A stretch of 64,000 nucleotides of DNA from Sandaracinobacter neustonicus (GCF_006385875.1 NZ_VFSU01000017.1:101531-165530); one strand, 5' to 3'; numbered from the stretch's first letter, positions 1 through 9,371 are shown. The notes: generated from the letters alone by a model not told the origin. Made by a program: numbers and translations.

Positions 1-789
1 GCGCATGTGGCGCGGGGTGCGCCGGGGACGCTGAGTTTCCTGATCACCGGGGACGAGGAAGGCCCTGCGACGCACGGCACGGATGAACTGCTGCGCTGGA
101 TGGAGAGCCACGGGCACCGCCCGGACATGTGCCTTGTGGGGGAACCCAGTTCCGCGCACGACCTTGGCGACATGATGAAGATCGGCCGGCGCGGCAGCCT
201 GAACGCATGGATTGCGGTGAAGGGCGCGCAGGGGCATGTCGCCTATCCGGACCGGGCTGACAATCCGATCCGCCGCCTGCTGCCGATCCTGACGGACTTG
301 CAGGCGCGGCATCTCGATTCCGGGACGGACTGGTTCACGCCGTCCAATCTGGAGATCACCGATCTGGAGGTGGGCAATCCCGCCACAAACGTGATCCCGG
401 CTGAGGCGAAGGCGCGGCTCAACATCCGCTTCAACGACAGCCATCGTGGCGAGGATCTGGCGAACTGGATTCGCGAGACGGTGGCGAAACATGCGCCATC
501 GGCCGAGGTGACGATCCGCATCTCCGGCGAGGCCTTCCTGACGGAGCCGGGCGCGCTGTCCACGCTGATCGCGGACGCGGTGCAGGCGGAAACCGGCCGC
601 ACGCCGGAACTCAGCACCACGGGCGGCACGTCCGACGCGCGCTTCATCCGCCGCATCTGCCCGGTGGTGGAGTTCGGCCTGCCGGGGCAATCCATGCACA
701 AGGTGGATGAACTGGCCTCTGTCGCCGACATTGAGGCGCTGGCGCGAATCTATGACAGGCTGCTGCAATCGGTGTTTGCCCCAGCCTAG
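1..789 (+). CDS. dapE: succinyl-diaminopimelate desuccinylase, 3' part
   Basis: This is a zinc M20-family amidohydrolase that cleaves N-succinyl-LL-2,6-diaminopimelate to succinate and LL-DAP in lysine and cell-wall DAP synthesis. The reading frame is open from base 1, so the gene begins upstream of the window; about 262 of the usual 375 or so residues are present. Visible family signatures are GDEEGPA near the new N-terminus (the metal-ligand and catalytic Glu pair region), [11 protein letters not shown] in the lid/dimerisation domain, GTSDARFI, and the C-terminal [14 protein letters not shown] with its metal-binding His. The GTG at position 7 is only an internal Val codon. The next gene is an unrelated dehydrogenase 81 bp downstream. 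Confidence 0.93.
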   Translation, partial: AHVARGAPGTLSFLITGDEEGPATHGTDELLRWMESHGHRPDMCLVGEPSSAHDLGDMMKIGRRGSLNAWIAVKGAQGHVAYPDRADNPIRRLLPILTDLQARHLDSGTDWFTPSNLEITDLEVGNPATNVIPAEAKARLNIRFNDSHRGEDLANWIRETVAKHAPSAEVTIRISGEAFLTEPGALSTLIADAVQAETGRTPELSTTGGTSDARFIRRICPVVEFGLPGQSMHKVDELASVADIEALARIYDRLLQSVFAPA

Positions 790-870
790 GCCAGCACACG
801 CATTGCAGAGGTCTCGCGGCGCGGCATTGCCCTTAAGGAGGGGCGAAACCGCGCACAGGAGACCGCCGAG

Positions 871-1644
871 ATGACCTACCCGCTTCCCAACGCCAGCACC
901 GATCTTTCCGGGCAGGTGGCGCTCATCACGGGCGCGTCCTCCGGCCTTGGCGCGCGCTTCGCCCGCGTGCTGGCGGCCTCCGGCGCGAAAGTCGCCATCG
1001 CGGCGCGGCGGCTGGACAGGCTGGAGGAGCTCGCCGTCGAAATTCGGGCCGCCGGGGGCACCGCGCTGCCGATCCAGCTGGACGTGACAGACGCCGAGCA
1101 ACTGATCGCCGCCGTCGCCAAGGCGGAAGCCGAACTGGGCACCGTCACCATCCTCGTGAACAACGCGGGCATCCCGGACGCGCAGCGCGCCCACAAGATG
1201 CCGCTGGAACTGATCGACCGCGTGTTGGACATCAACGTCCGCGCGCCGTTCATCCTGTCCGCCGAAGTCGCCCGCCGCCTGCTGGCCGCGAAATTGCCCG
1301 GCCGCATCATCAACATCGCCTCCATCGCCGCCTTCAACTACAGCGGCAACGGCGCGGCGCTCTACTCCGTTTCCAAAGCTGCCGTCGCCCGCATGACGGA
1401 AGCACTGGCCGTGGAATGGGCGGCCGCCGGGATCAATGTGAACGGCATCGCGCCGGGCGCCTTCGAATCCGAAATGATGGACGGCATGCTGAGCCGCATG
1501 GGCGACATCGCGCAATATTTCCCGCGCAAGCGCATCGCCAAAGCCGCGCAGATGGATTCCACCCTGCTGTTCCTCGCCTCCCCCGCAAGCGATGCGGTGA
1601 CAGGCACGGTGATCAAGATCGACGACGGGCAGTCGCCGCGCTGA
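871..1644 (+). CDS. SDR family NAD(P)-dependent oxidoreductase
   Basis: This 257-residue classical short-chain dehydrogenase is a soluble Rossmann-fold enzyme that oxidises or reduces alcohol/carbonyl substrates. The cofactor motif TGASSGLG lies at residues 20-27, NNAG at 97-100, the catalytic Ser at about 151 and the YSVSK pair at Tyr165/Lys169. The C-terminal GTVIKIDDGQ is typical of the family. An AGGAG-like site about 12 bases before the ATG supports the start. The substrate cannot be named. It faces the next gene, an aminotransferase, tail to tail. Confidence 0.9.
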   Translation: MTYPLPNASTDLSGQVALITGASSGLGARFARVLAASGAKVAIAARRLDRLEELAVEIRAAGGTALPIQLDVTDAEQLIAAVAKAEAELGTVTILVNNAGIPDAQRAHKMPLELIDRVLDINVRAPFILSAEVARRLLAAKLPGRIINIASIAAFNYSGNGAALYSVSKAAVARMTEALAVEWAAAGINVNGIAPGAFESEMMDGMLSRMGDIAQYFPRKRIAKAAQMDSTLLFLASPASDAVTGTVIKIDDGQSPR

Positions 1645-1665
1645 GGGGGGCCGGCGCTTTTTGGG

Positions 1666-1689
1666 GACGGGGGCGCAAAAGCCCCCGTC
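1666..1689. terminator. hairpin between convergent genes
   Basis: A 9-bp perfect stem, GACGGGGGC with its complement, closes a 6-base loop between the ends of the SDR gene and the aminotransferase gene. Neither side is followed by a clear T-run, so it may be a weak bidirectional terminator or only an mRNA 3'-end stabiliser. Confidence 0.35.
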
Positions 1690-2932
1690 AGCCGTTCGCC
1701 TGCGTCGGCGTGTTCACCCCCATGGATTGCAGATATTTCCGCACGTTGCGCGCGGCCTGCCGCAGCCGTTGTTCATTTTCCACCATGGCGATGCGGACGA
1801 AGCCTTCGCCTTCTTCGCCATAGCCGACGCCCGGGGCCACTGCGACTCCGGCGTGGGTGAGCAGCTGCTTGGAAAATTCGAGGCTGCCGAGGTGGTTGAG
1901 CGCGGGCGGCAGCGGGGCCCATGCGAACATGGAGGCGCGCGGGGGCGGGATTTCCCAGCCGGCGCGGCCGAAGCTTTCCACCAGCACGTCGCGGCGCTTG
2001 TGGTATAGCTGGCGGTTGGCTTCGACGATATCCTGCGGGCCGTTCAAGGCGGCGCAGGCGGCGGCCTGAATCGGGGTGAAGGCCCCGTAATCAAGGTAGG
2101 ATTTCACCCGTGTCATCGCCGCGATCAGCTTCTTGTTGCCCACCGCGAAACCGATGCGCCAACCGGCCATGGAATAGGTTTTGGACAGCGAGGTGAATTC
2201 GATGGCGACATCCTTCGCGCCCTTCACCTGCAGGATGGAGGGGGTGGGTTTGCCGTCGAAATACAGCTCTGAATAGGCGAGGTCGGAGAGGATCCAGACC
2301 TTGTTTTCCCGCGCCCATTCCACCAGCCGTTCATAGAAAGGCAGCTCCACCGTTTCGGCAGTGGGGTTGGACGGGTAGTTGACGACGAGGATCGACGGCC
2401 GGGGCACGGTGAACTTCATCGCCCTGTCAAGGCTTTCGAAATAGCGGTCATCCGGCGTGGTGGGCACGGCGCGGATGGTGGCCCCTGCGATGATGAAGCC
2501 GAAGGTGTGGATGGGGTAGCTGGGGTTGGGGGCCAGCACCACGTCTCCGGGCGCGGTGATGGCGGTGGCGAGGCTGGCGAGCCCCTCTTTTGAGCCCATC
2601 GTCACCACGACCTCGGTTTCCGGGTCCACCTCCACCCCGAAGCGGCGGCCGTAGTAATTGGCTTGCGCGCGGCGCAGGCCGGGGATGCCCTTGGATGCCG
2701 AATAGCCATGCGCATCGGGCTTCATCGCCACTTCGCACAGCTTCTCGATCACATGCGGCGGCGGCGGCAGATCGGGGTTGCCCATGCCAAGATCGATGAT
2801 GTCCTCGCCGCGGGCGCGCGCCTGTGCGCGCATCCCGTTCACTTCCGCGATCACATAGGGCGGCAGGCGGCGCATGCGGTAGAAATCATCGTCCATGTTC
2901 ATGTCCATCAGGAGGGGCTTGTGGGGTGCCAT
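1688..2932 (-). CDS. alaC: PLP-dependent class I/II aminotransferase (AlaC-like)
   Basis: A 414-residue fold-type I aminotransferase, resembling the alanine-synthesising transaminase AlaC and LL-DAP aminotransferase-like proteins. The cofactor Lys is Lys251 in SLSKTYSMAGW. Other visible signatures are DLGMGNPDLP near residue 47, YPSNPTAE near 186 and the SDLAYSEL segment near 216 that carries the PLP-pyridine Asp. The protein is cytosolic and probably makes alanine or a related amino acid from a 2-oxo acid and glutamate. The start is uncertain, because a second Met at residue 9 is equally possible and no strong ribosome site is visible. The dapE gene nearby is on the other strand and need not be functionally linked. 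Confidence 0.85.
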   Translation of the reverse strand: MAPHKPLLMDMNMDDDFYRMRRLPPYVIAEVNGMRAQARARGEDIIDLGMGNPDLPPPPHVIEKLCEVAMKPDAHGYSASKGIPGLRRAQANYYGRRFGVEVDPETEVVVTMGSKEGLASLATAITAPGDVVLAPNPSYPIHTFGFIIAGATIRAVPTTPDDRYFESLDRAMKFTVPRPSILVVNYPSNPTAETVELPFYERLVEWARENKVWILSDLAYSELYFDGKPTPSILQVKGAKDVAIEFTSLSKTYSMAGWRIGFAVGNKKLIAAMTRVKSYLDYGAFTPIQAAACAALNGPQDIVEANRQLYHKRRDVLVESFGRAGWEIPPPRASMFAWAPLPPALNHLGSLEFSKQLLTHAGVAVAPGVGYGEEGEGFVRIAMVENEQRLRQAARNVRKYLQSMGVNTPTQANG

Positions 2933-2938
2933 GAGCCC

Positions 2939-2979
2939 AAAAACGGAAAAAGGCGAGCCCGGTTTCCCCGGGGCCCGCC
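2939..2979 (-). terminator. rho-independent terminator of the small secreted-peptide gene
   Basis: On the minus strand a GC-rich stem (GGCGGGCCCCGG pairing with CCGGGCTCGCC) is followed by TTTTT and a second T-run. It lies between the small gene starting near 3218 and the aminotransferase gene, so it separates the two transcripts. Confidence 0.75.
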
Positions 2980-3035
2980 TTCATCCGTATCACAGACGCG
3001 GCAACCCGGGGCGAGCCGCCCCGGGGTGGAGCGGC

Positions 3036-3218
3036 TCAGCCTGCCTTGGCTGCGGCCTTCTTGATGTCGGACTTCTGGATGCAGCGATCCTTCACCTTGG
3101 CGCTGCAATAGGGAAGGCCGGTTGCCTCGTTGGTGGGCGGCGGCGTCTGCGCGGAGGCGGAAGCGGCAAATGCGAGTGCAGCGGCTGCGACAGCACCCAT
3201 GGCGATCATCCTGCTCAT
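3036..3218 (-). CDS. small secreted protein of unknown function
   Basis: A predicted 60-residue protein with a clear Sec signal peptide (MSRMIAMGAVAAAALAFAAS, cleavage after ASA) and a mature part of about 36 residues that holds two cysteines, YCSAKVKDRC, and a Lys/Ala-rich tail. The ATG at 3218 is preferred over the one at 3224 because a GGAG ribosome site sits 7 bases before it. The gene has its own downstream terminator. It is divergent from phaC across a 177-bp region, so the two could share regulatory sequence. I do not recognise the family. The two cysteines could form a disulfide in the periplasm. Confidence 0.6.
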   Translation of the reverse strand: MSRMIAMGAVAAAALAFAASASAQTPPPTNEATGLPYCSAKVKDRCIQKSDIKKAAAKAG

Positions 3219-3395
3219 CAACATGCTCCATCCAAAGCGCCGAATCCCGGCCCATGCGCGGGCGGCTGGAAACCGTTTACCTCAGAAAAAGTGATTTCGC
3301 AAAGCCGCTTTGCCGGATTGCGCAGCTTGCGCAAGCGCGCAGGCGGGGCCAAGTTGGCCCTTAAGGGACAAGCGGGCGCTGGAGAGGGACGAGAG

Positions 3396-5201
3396 ATGGC
3401 GAAAGCGGGCGCAAAGGCCGGTGGCGACAGCCCCGACGCAGTCGCGCAGTTTGAGCGCGTGACAGAGGTGGCGGGCAAGGCCCAGCAGATGATGCTGGAG
3501 TTCTGGACAGGCGAAGGCGGCAAGCTGGCGGGCGAAGCGGGCGCGCCGGATTCGCTGGGCCGGCTGATCGACGTCTGGGGAGACTGGGCCAAGGCATGGG
3601 CCGGTGCAGACGCCACCCAGCTGGTGAAGCTGACGGGCGATTACTGGACGGATGCCATGAAGCTGTGGGCGGGCCTGTTTCTGGGCAAGCCGGACTCCGT
3701 GCCGGAGATCGTGCTGACGGAGGACAAGCGCTTCAAGAGCGACAGCTGGGATTCCGCCCCGGTGTTCGATCTGGTGCGCAAATCCTACCTGCTGGCCAGC
3801 CATTATCTGACGGAGGGGCTGGGCAGCTTTCAGGGCCTGAGCGACGAGGAGCGCAAGCGGCTGGCCTTTCAGGCGAAGCAGTTCGTCGATGCGATGAGCC
3901 CGGCCAATTTCGCCACGCTGAACCCCGACGTGATCGCCGCTGCGCAGGCAACCGATGGCGAAAGCCTGTTGAAGGGCCTGCGCCACCTGCTCGACGATCT
4001 GAAGCGCGGCAAGATGAGCATGACGGACGAAACCGCCTTCGAGGTGGGCCGCAATGTTGCCGCCACGCCGGGGCAGGTGATCTGGGAAGGGCGGCTGTTC
4101 CAGCTGATCCATTACGCTCCGCTGACAGAGCAGGTGTTTGAAATCCCGCTGCTGATCATCCCGCCGTGGATCAACAAATTCTATATTCTGGACCTGACCG
4201 CCGAGAAGAGCTTCATCCGCTGGGCCACCGAACAGGGGCTGTCCGTCTATGTCGTGTCATGGGCGCAAGGCTCGGAAGCGCTGCGCGACGTGGGGCTGGA
4301 GGATTATGCCGTGGAGGGCGAGCTTCAGGCCATCGATCTGGTGCTGAAAGCCTCCGGCGCGCCGGCCACGCATGTGATCGGCTATTGCGTGGCGGGCACC
4401 GTGCTGGCCGCCACGCTCGCTTATATGACGGCCACCGGGCAGGCGGAAAAGGTGCGCTCCGCCACCTTCTTCACGGCGCAGGTGGAGTTTTCCGAGGCCG
4501 GAGACCTGCTGAATTTCGTCACCCCGCCCATGCTGGAAACGGTCAATCAACTGGCCGCGAAAGACGGCTTTCTGGACGGCCGCTGGCTGGCCACCACCTT
4601 CAACATGCTGCGCCCCACAGACCTGCTGTGGAATTATGTGGTGAACAACTATCTGCAGGGAAAGGATTATAGCGCCTTCGACCTGCTCTATTGGAATTCC
4701 GATCCCACGAACGTGCCCGGCCGTTTCATGAACGAGTATCTGACGGGCCTCTATCGCGACAATTTGCTGATCCGTCCCGGCGAGATCAGCGTGAAGGGCG
4801 TGCCGATCGACCTGAAGACGGTGCAGACCCCGGCTTATATTCAAGCCGGGCGGGACGATCATATCGCGCCCTTGAAAAGCTGCTTCAAGCTGACCACCGC
4901 TTTCTCCGGCGAGCATCGCTTCATGCTGGCCGGCTCCGGCCATATCGCCGGCGTGGTGAACCCGCCCGTGGCACAGAAATACCAGCACTGGATCCTGCCC
5001 GAGGGCGTGCCCACGCCGGATACGGTGGAGGCGTTCCAGCAAGCCGCCGGCGAAGTGAAAGGCAGCTGGTGGCCGGACTGGATCGCGTGGATCGCGCCCC
5101 GCTCCGGCGCGAAGGTGAAGGCCCGCGTGCCCGGCAAGGCCAAGGGCTTCCCGGCCATCGAACCCGCCCCCGGCCGCTATGTGAAGCAGCGCATCGCTTG
5201 A
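3396..5201 (+). CDS. phaC: class I poly(3-hydroxyalkanoate) synthase
   Basis: PhaC polymerises (R)-3-hydroxyacyl-CoA into polyhydroxyalkanoate at the granule surface. The 601-residue length fits class I synthases. The lipase-like box GYCVAG places the nucleophile at Cys331. The catalytic Asp is Asp488 in GRDDHIAP and the His is His516 in SGHIAG. The 28-residue Asp-His spacing matches the Cupriavidus enzyme. The ATG at 3396 follows a GGAGAGGGACGAG ribosome site; the longer open frame upstream is not needed. No phaA, phaB or phasin gene adjoins it. A TonB receptor gene starts inside its stop codon. Confidence 0.95.
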   Translation: MAKAGAKAGGDSPDAVAQFERVTEVAGKAQQMMLEFWTGEGGKLAGEAGAPDSLGRLIDVWGDWAKAWAGADATQLVKLTGDYWTDAMKLWAGLFLGKPDSVPEIVLTEDKRFKSDSWDSAPVFDLVRKSYLLASHYLTEGLGSFQGLSDEERKRLAFQAKQFVDAMSPANFATLNPDVIAAAQATDGESLLKGLRHLLDDLKRGKMSMTDETAFEVGRNVAATPGQVIWEGRLFQLIHYAPLTEQVFEIPLLIIPPWINKFYILDLTAEKSFIRWATEQGLSVYVVSWAQGSEALRDVGLEDYAVEGELQAIDLVLKASGAPATHVIGYCVAGTVLAATLAYMTATGQAEKVRSATFFTAQVEFSEAGDLLNFVTPPMLETVNQLAAKDGFLDGRWLATTFNMLRPTDLLWNYVVNNYLQGKDYSAFDLLYWNSDPTNVPGRFMNEYLTGLYRDNLLIRPGEISVKGVPIDLKTVQTPAYIQAGRDDHIAPLKSCFKLTTAFSGEHRFMLAGSGHIAGVVNPPVAQKYQHWILPEGVPTPDTVEAFQQAAGEVKGSWWPDWIAWIAPRSGAKVKARVPGKAKGFPAIEPAPGRYVKQRIA

Positions 5202-7180
5202 GGATCGCGGGCGTTGCCACGGCGCTGCTGGTGGCAGCGCCGGTTCTGGCGCAGGAGGCAGACATATTGGTGCTGGGGCGCGGGCTGCCCGCAGGCCCCG
5301 GCGTGCCGGCCTATGGTTCGGTGCTGATCGACGCGGAGCGGCTGCGCGAGGCCGGGCGGCTGGAAACCGGCCTGCTGGATGTCGCCGGATTCCAGCAGTT
5401 CCGCCGTTCGGACAGCCGCTCCGCCAACCCCTCCGCACAAGGGGCGACGCTGCGCGCGCTGGGCGGCAACGCCGCCAGTCGCACGCTGGTCACGCTGGAC
5501 GGCGTGCCCGTGGCAGACCCCTTCTTCGGCCATATCCCCTTCACCGCCCTGTCACCCGAACGGCTGGGGGCCGTGCGCGTCACGCGGGGCGGCGGCTCCG
5601 GCGCGTTCGCCGCCGGGGCGGTTGCGGGCACCATCGAGCTGATGAGCGCCACGCTCGGCCAGCTTCCAGATCTGGCGGCGCAGGCGGAGGGTGGCAGCCA
5701 TGGCTCGACCGGTGTGCAGGCGGGGCTGACGGCCGATCTGGGCGGCGGCTACGTCAGTCTCTCCGGCCGATGGGACCGCTCCGACGGCTTCTGGACCACG
5801 CCCAAGGATCAGCGCGTGCCAGCTTCCGCCCGGGCGGCCAACGAAGGCTGGAGCCTTAGCGGCCGGGCTGTCGTGCCGTTGGGCGCCGCCGAACTTCAGG
5901 CGCGGGTGCTGCTGTTCCGCGACGAGCGGACCCTGCGTTTCAAAGGCGCTGATTCCGGCAGCGAAGGGCAGGACGCCAGCCTGCGGCTGATCGCGCGCGG
6001 GCCGTGGGAGGTGGAGGCGCTGGCCTATGTGCAGGCGCGCAACTTCCGCAACATCGTCATCTCCTCCACCACCTTCCGGCCCACGCTGGATCAGCGCAAC
6101 ACCCCCGCGACCGGGTTGGGCGGCAAGCTGGAACTGCGCCCGCCCATGGGCGGCGATCAGCTGCTGCGGCTGGGCGCAGACCTGCGCTGGGCGGACGGCA
6201 CCATGTTCGAAACCGCGTTCAACGGTTCCACCGGCGCTATCACCGCACGGAGACAGGCGGGCGGGCAGCAGCTGTCCGCCGGGCTGTTCGCCGAGGACGA
6301 TTGGACTCTGGGCGAGCTGGTGCTGACGGGCGGCGCGCGGCTGGACCATTGGGCGATCCGCGACGGCCATTATGAAAGCCACAACGCCGCAGGCGTGCCG
6401 ACCCAATCCGAACAATTCGCCAACCGGCAGGATTGGCGGCTGAGCGGGCGCGCCGGGCTGCTGTGGCACGCGACCGGCGCGCTCAGCCTGCGCGCCGCCG
6501 CCTATAGCAACCACCGGCTGCCCACGCTGAACGAGCTCTATCGCCCGTTCGTGGTGTTCCCCGTCACCACGCAGGCCAACGCCGCGCTGAAGCCCGAGGT
6601 ACTGCAGGGGATCGAAGCCGGGGTGGAATTTCAGCCGCTGCCCACAATGCGGCTGGCGCTGACCGCCTTCGACAACCGGCTGAAAGACGCCATCGCCAAC
6701 GTCACCATCGCCCCCAATCTGCGCCAGCGGCGCAACGTGGAGGCGATCCACGCGCGCGGGCTGGAAGCCACCGGCACCCTGGCGTTCGGCGCGTTCGACC
6801 TCTCCGGCAGCCTCGCCCTCACCCACAGCCGCGTCCGCGCAGACGGCACGGCCATGGACGGCCTGCGCCCGGCGCAAACGCCGGAGCTGATGCTCTCCGC
6901 CACTGCGGGCTGGCGACCTGCCGAAGGCACAACCCTTTCCGCCACGCTGCGCCACACCGGGCGGCAATATGAAGACGATCTGCAAACCGACAGCCTGCCC
7001 GCCGCCACCACGCTGGACCTGTTCGGCCAGCTGCCCCTGACGACAGGCGTCTCGCTCTACGCCCGTGCGGAGAATTTGTTCGACGCGAACGTCTTCACCC
7101 GAAACGTCGGCGGCTCGCTGGATCTGGGCACCCCCCGCACCCTTTGGGTCGGGCTGCGGGTGGAGGCTTTGGGGCGGTAA
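5198..7180 (+). CDS. TonB-dependent outer-membrane receptor
   Basis: An energy-coupled outer-membrane beta-barrel receptor of about 660 residues. It has a signal peptide (MRIAGVATALLVAAPVLAQ) and a plug domain at roughly residues 30-150 with TLDGVPVADPFFGHIP and VTRGGGSGAFAAGAVAG. A barrel follows, with NHRLPTLNELYRPF and ending FDANVFTRNVGGSLDLGTPRTLWVG. It starts at a TTG overlapping the phaC stop (TTGA), so it is probably translationally coupled to phaC. It lacks the usual terminal aromatic residue, ending ALGR. The plug resembles the vitamin B12/siderophore type, but the ligand cannot be assigned. Confidence 0.85.
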   Translation: MRIAGVATALLVAAPVLAQEADILVLGRGLPAGPGVPAYGSVLIDAERLREAGRLETGLLDVAGFQQFRRSDSRSANPSAQGATLRALGGNAASRTLVTLDGVPVADPFFGHIPFTALSPERLGAVRVTRGGGSGAFAAGAVAGTIELMSATLGQLPDLAAQAEGGSHGSTGVQAGLTADLGGGYVSLSGRWDRSDGFWTTPKDQRVPASARAANEGWSLSGRAVVPLGAAELQARVLLFRDERTLRFKGADSGSEGQDASLRLIARGPWEVEALAYVQARNFRNIVISSTTFRPTLDQRNTPATGLGGKLELRPPMGGDQLLRLGADLRWADGTMFETAFNGSTGAITARRQAGGQQLSAGLFAEDDWTLGELVLTGGARLDHWAIRDGHYESHNAAGVPTQSEQFANRQDWRLSGRAGLLWHATGALSLRAAAYSNHRLPTLNELYRPFVVFPVTTQANAALKPEVLQGIEAGVEFQPLPTMRLALTAFDNRLKDAIANVTIAPNLRQRRNVEAIHARGLEATGTLAFGAFDLSGSLALTHSRVRADGTAMDGLRPAQTPELMLSATAGWRPAEGTTLSATLRHTGRQYEDDLQTDSLPAATTLDLFGQLPLTTGVSLYARAENLFDANVFTRNVGGSLDLGTPRTLWVGLRVEALGR

Positions 7181-7261
7181 GGCCGGAGGCACTGCCGTTG
7201 GGGCCCGTGCCGGGAAACTGATTGTCCCGCGCCCTTACGGCATCACGATCGTCCGCCCGCG

Positions 7262-8659
7262 CTAATCGGTCTTCCGGTTCTCCGCAGGTGCGGTCACGCC
7301 CAGCGATTTGAATACCCGTTCCAGAAAGCGCTGCTGATCCCACGCGGAGCGGTCCGGCTGGAAGCCAAGACGGACGATCACGGTGCGGGTTTCCGGTACG
7401 ATCGTCACATATTGGCCTGCGAAACCCGCCAGCTCCAGCGTGCGGGCCTTCTGCCCCGGCACGCCGCCGCGGAACCATGTCTGGGTGGAGTAACGCCCCT
7501 CTGACAGCGCGGTGGGGGTGGACATGCGGGCGACCCAGTCCGCCGGCACGATCTGTTTGCCTTCGAACTGGCCGCCATCGGCCAGCATCAGCCCGAAGCG
7601 CGCCCAGTCCAGCGCGCCCATGAACAGGAAGGTGGAGCCGATGAAATCGCCGTTGGCGTCCTGTTCGAACAGGGCGGTGCGCAGGTTCATCGGTTCGAAC
7701 AGGGCGGTGCGCGGGAAGCGGTCCCATGCATCGTCGGGCAGGCCGGATTTCAGCCGGGCCACCCGCATCAGGATGTTGGTGTCTCCACTGGAATAATACC
7801 AGCGGCTGCCGGGCGCGTCGCGCCGGGGCTTGGCGGCTGCAAACAGCGCGGCGCTGTTTTCGGCATAGAGCATGCGCGCCGGGTCTCCGCCCGGGCCATA
7901 ATCCTCGTTGAAATCGAGGCCGGATTCCATGTTCAGCAGATTGTCGATGCTGATGGCGCGGCGCGGATCGGCGGAATTCTTGCGCCATTCGGGCAGCAGG
8001 TCCGTGTCTGCCGCAGTCAGCTTGCCTTCGGCTGCCAATATTCCCACCAGCGCGGCGGACACGGTTTTCGCCATAGAGGCGGAATATTGCGGAGTCAGAT
8101 TGGTGAAGCCCCGCGCGCTGACGGCGCGCAGCAGCTTGCCCTGATGGATGATCACGATGGAGCGGGTGACCGGATCGACCGCCGGATTGCCATAGCTGCC
8201 CGGCCGAAAGGCATCGGCGATGGCAAGATCCAACCCCTTCGCATCCGGAATCGCGGGCGGCTTCGCGGACAGCGAATCGCCCTGCGGCCATGGCCGGGGA
8301 TCGGGCGTGAGCTTCACCGGCTGTCCCGCGCCTTCGCCCGGGCGTGCCACCGCGCAGCCAAGGCCCGGCGTATGCCCGGCCGTCATGAAATTCATGCCGC
8401 CCGGCCCTGCCGTCACTTCGCCCTTTTCGCGATCCACCTCTGCCTTGAACATCTCCAGCTGCGGGCTGAGCGACGGGCCGAGTTCATAGGGGCGGACATC
8501 CTCTTCCGGACGGCCCTGCACGAAGATCGCGGTGCACAGCGTGCGCGCGACCAGCCCGGCGGCGACCGGCGCGGAATCGACGGCTTCCTCCACCTGCCCG
8601 CAGGCGGCGAGCGGGGCCATGGTGAAAACTGCGAGCAAGGGAAGAAGGCGCATGGGCAT
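7262..8659 (-). CDS. serine hydrolase, class C beta-lactamase family lipoprotein
   Basis: A 465-residue PF00144-type serine hydrolase (beta-lactamase/esterase/D-peptidase superfamily). The N-terminus is a lipoprotein signal with lipobox LAAC and acylated Cys20, so it should sit on a membrane facing the periplasm. The nucleophile motif SMAK is at Ser195-Lys198 in QYSASMAKTV. The WYYSSGDTNIL segment supplies the Tyr of the family's second motif. An N-terminal stretch of about 120 residues precedes the hydrolase domain. The ATG at 8659 is chosen because it begins the lipoprotein signal; the open frame extends 53 residues further without signal character. True beta-lactam hydrolysis is not implied. 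Confidence 0.85.
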   Translation of the reverse strand: MPMRLLPLLAVFTMAPLAACGQVEEAVDSAPVAAGLVARTLCTAIFVQGRPEEDVRPYELGPSLSPQLEMFKAEVDREKGEVTAGPGGMNFMTAGHTPGLGCAVARPGEGAGQPVKLTPDPRPWPQGDSLSAKPPAIPDAKGLDLAIADAFRPGSYGNPAVDPVTRSIVIIHQGKLLRAVSARGFTNLTPQYSASMAKTVSAALVGILAAEGKLTAADTDLLPEWRKNSADPRRAISIDNLLNMESGLDFNEDYGPGGDPARMLYAENSAALFAAAKPRRDAPGSRWYYSSGDTNILMRVARLKSGLPDDAWDRFPRTALFEPMNLRTALFEQDANGDFIGSTFLFMGALDWARFGLMLADGGQFEGKQIVPADWVARMSTPTALSEGRYSTQTWFRGGVPGQKARTLELAGFAGQYVTIVPETRTVIVRLGFQPDRSAWDQQRFLERVFKSLGVTAPAENRKTD

Positions 8660-8916
8660 CCGTCTAGACCGCGCGCGTGGCCGATTCCAGCCGCCCCCTT
8701 GCATTTGGTCGATTTCATCCCCATCTGGGGCACATCGACGTCGCTGGGACGAAGCCGACGGACCGCCAACTCCCTTTTCGGGCCGCCTTTCAGGCCCCCC
8801 TATCCGGGTAAAGGGCACGGCGCTTCAGACTTCCTTTCATCGTTAATCGCAGCCGGGCCTGTCCGGGGGAGCCTGCTCCTTCGGCGCTGAGTCCCGCATT
8901 TGAAAGGGGCAAGGCC

Positions 8917-9183
8917 ATGGCCAAGGAAGAACTTCTGCAACTCGATGGTGAAATCGAGGAAGTGCTGCCCGACGGCCGTTTTGCCGTCCGGCTGGAGAAT
9001 GACCATCGGATCATCGCCTACACGGCGGGCAAGATGCGGAAATTCCGCATCCGATCCGTGGCCGGTGACAGGGTGATCGTGGAAATGACGCCCTACGACC
9101 TCGAGAAAGGCCGGATCATCTTCCGTGAGAAGACGGCCGGCGGCGGTGGCGGAGGCCCCAGAAAGGGCAATTTCCGCCGCTGA
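8917..9183 (+). CDS. infA: translation initiation factor IF-1
   Basis: IF-1 binds the 30S A site during initiation. The 88-residue protein is one S1/OB fold (residues 1-72, [20 protein letters not shown] through [13 protein letters not shown]) followed by a Gly-rich basic tail, [14 protein letters not shown], longer than in the 72-residue E. coli protein. A GAAAGGGG ribosome site lies before the ATG. A 43-codon open frame and a strong terminator follow on the same strand. Confidence 0.96.
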   Translation: MAKEELLQLDGEIEEVLPDGRFAVRLENDHRIIAYTAGKMRKFRIRSVAGDRVIVEMTPYDLEKGRIIFREKTAGGGGGGPRKGNFRR

Positions 9184-9232
9184 TTTCAGTAACCAACAGA
9201 ACAGGCGTGAAAAAGCGCCGCTTAAAGGATTT

Positions 9233-9364
9233 ATGCATATCGAAACGATCCGCCCGGCCATCGCCGGGCCGCGCCTTGCACCGCCACTTGCCGCAAAGCG
9301 CACAGACCGACCTCTGCTCAGCCGCCGCGACCTGCGCCGGCTGGTTGCACAGATGGTCGATTGA
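9233..9364 (+). CDS. small basic protein of unknown function downstream of infA
   Basis: A 43-codon frame encodes a short basic peptide ending SRRDLRRLVAQMVD, which looks like an amphipathic helix. AAAGGA lies 3 bases before the ATG, and an excellent rho-independent terminator begins 8 bases after the stop. The placement inside the infA transcript and the tight terminator argue that it is translated. I do not recognise the family. It could be a chance frame in the infA 3' UTR. Confidence 0.5.
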   Translation: MHIETIRPAIAGPRLAPPLAAKRTDRPLLSRRDLRRLVAQMVD

Positions 9365-9371
9365 ACCAGCC

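Noticed and set aside
2895..3395. N-terminal extension of phaC to position 2895
   Set aside because: It would run through the small secreted-peptide gene and its terminator. The ATG at 3396 has a good ribosome site and gives the normal class I length.
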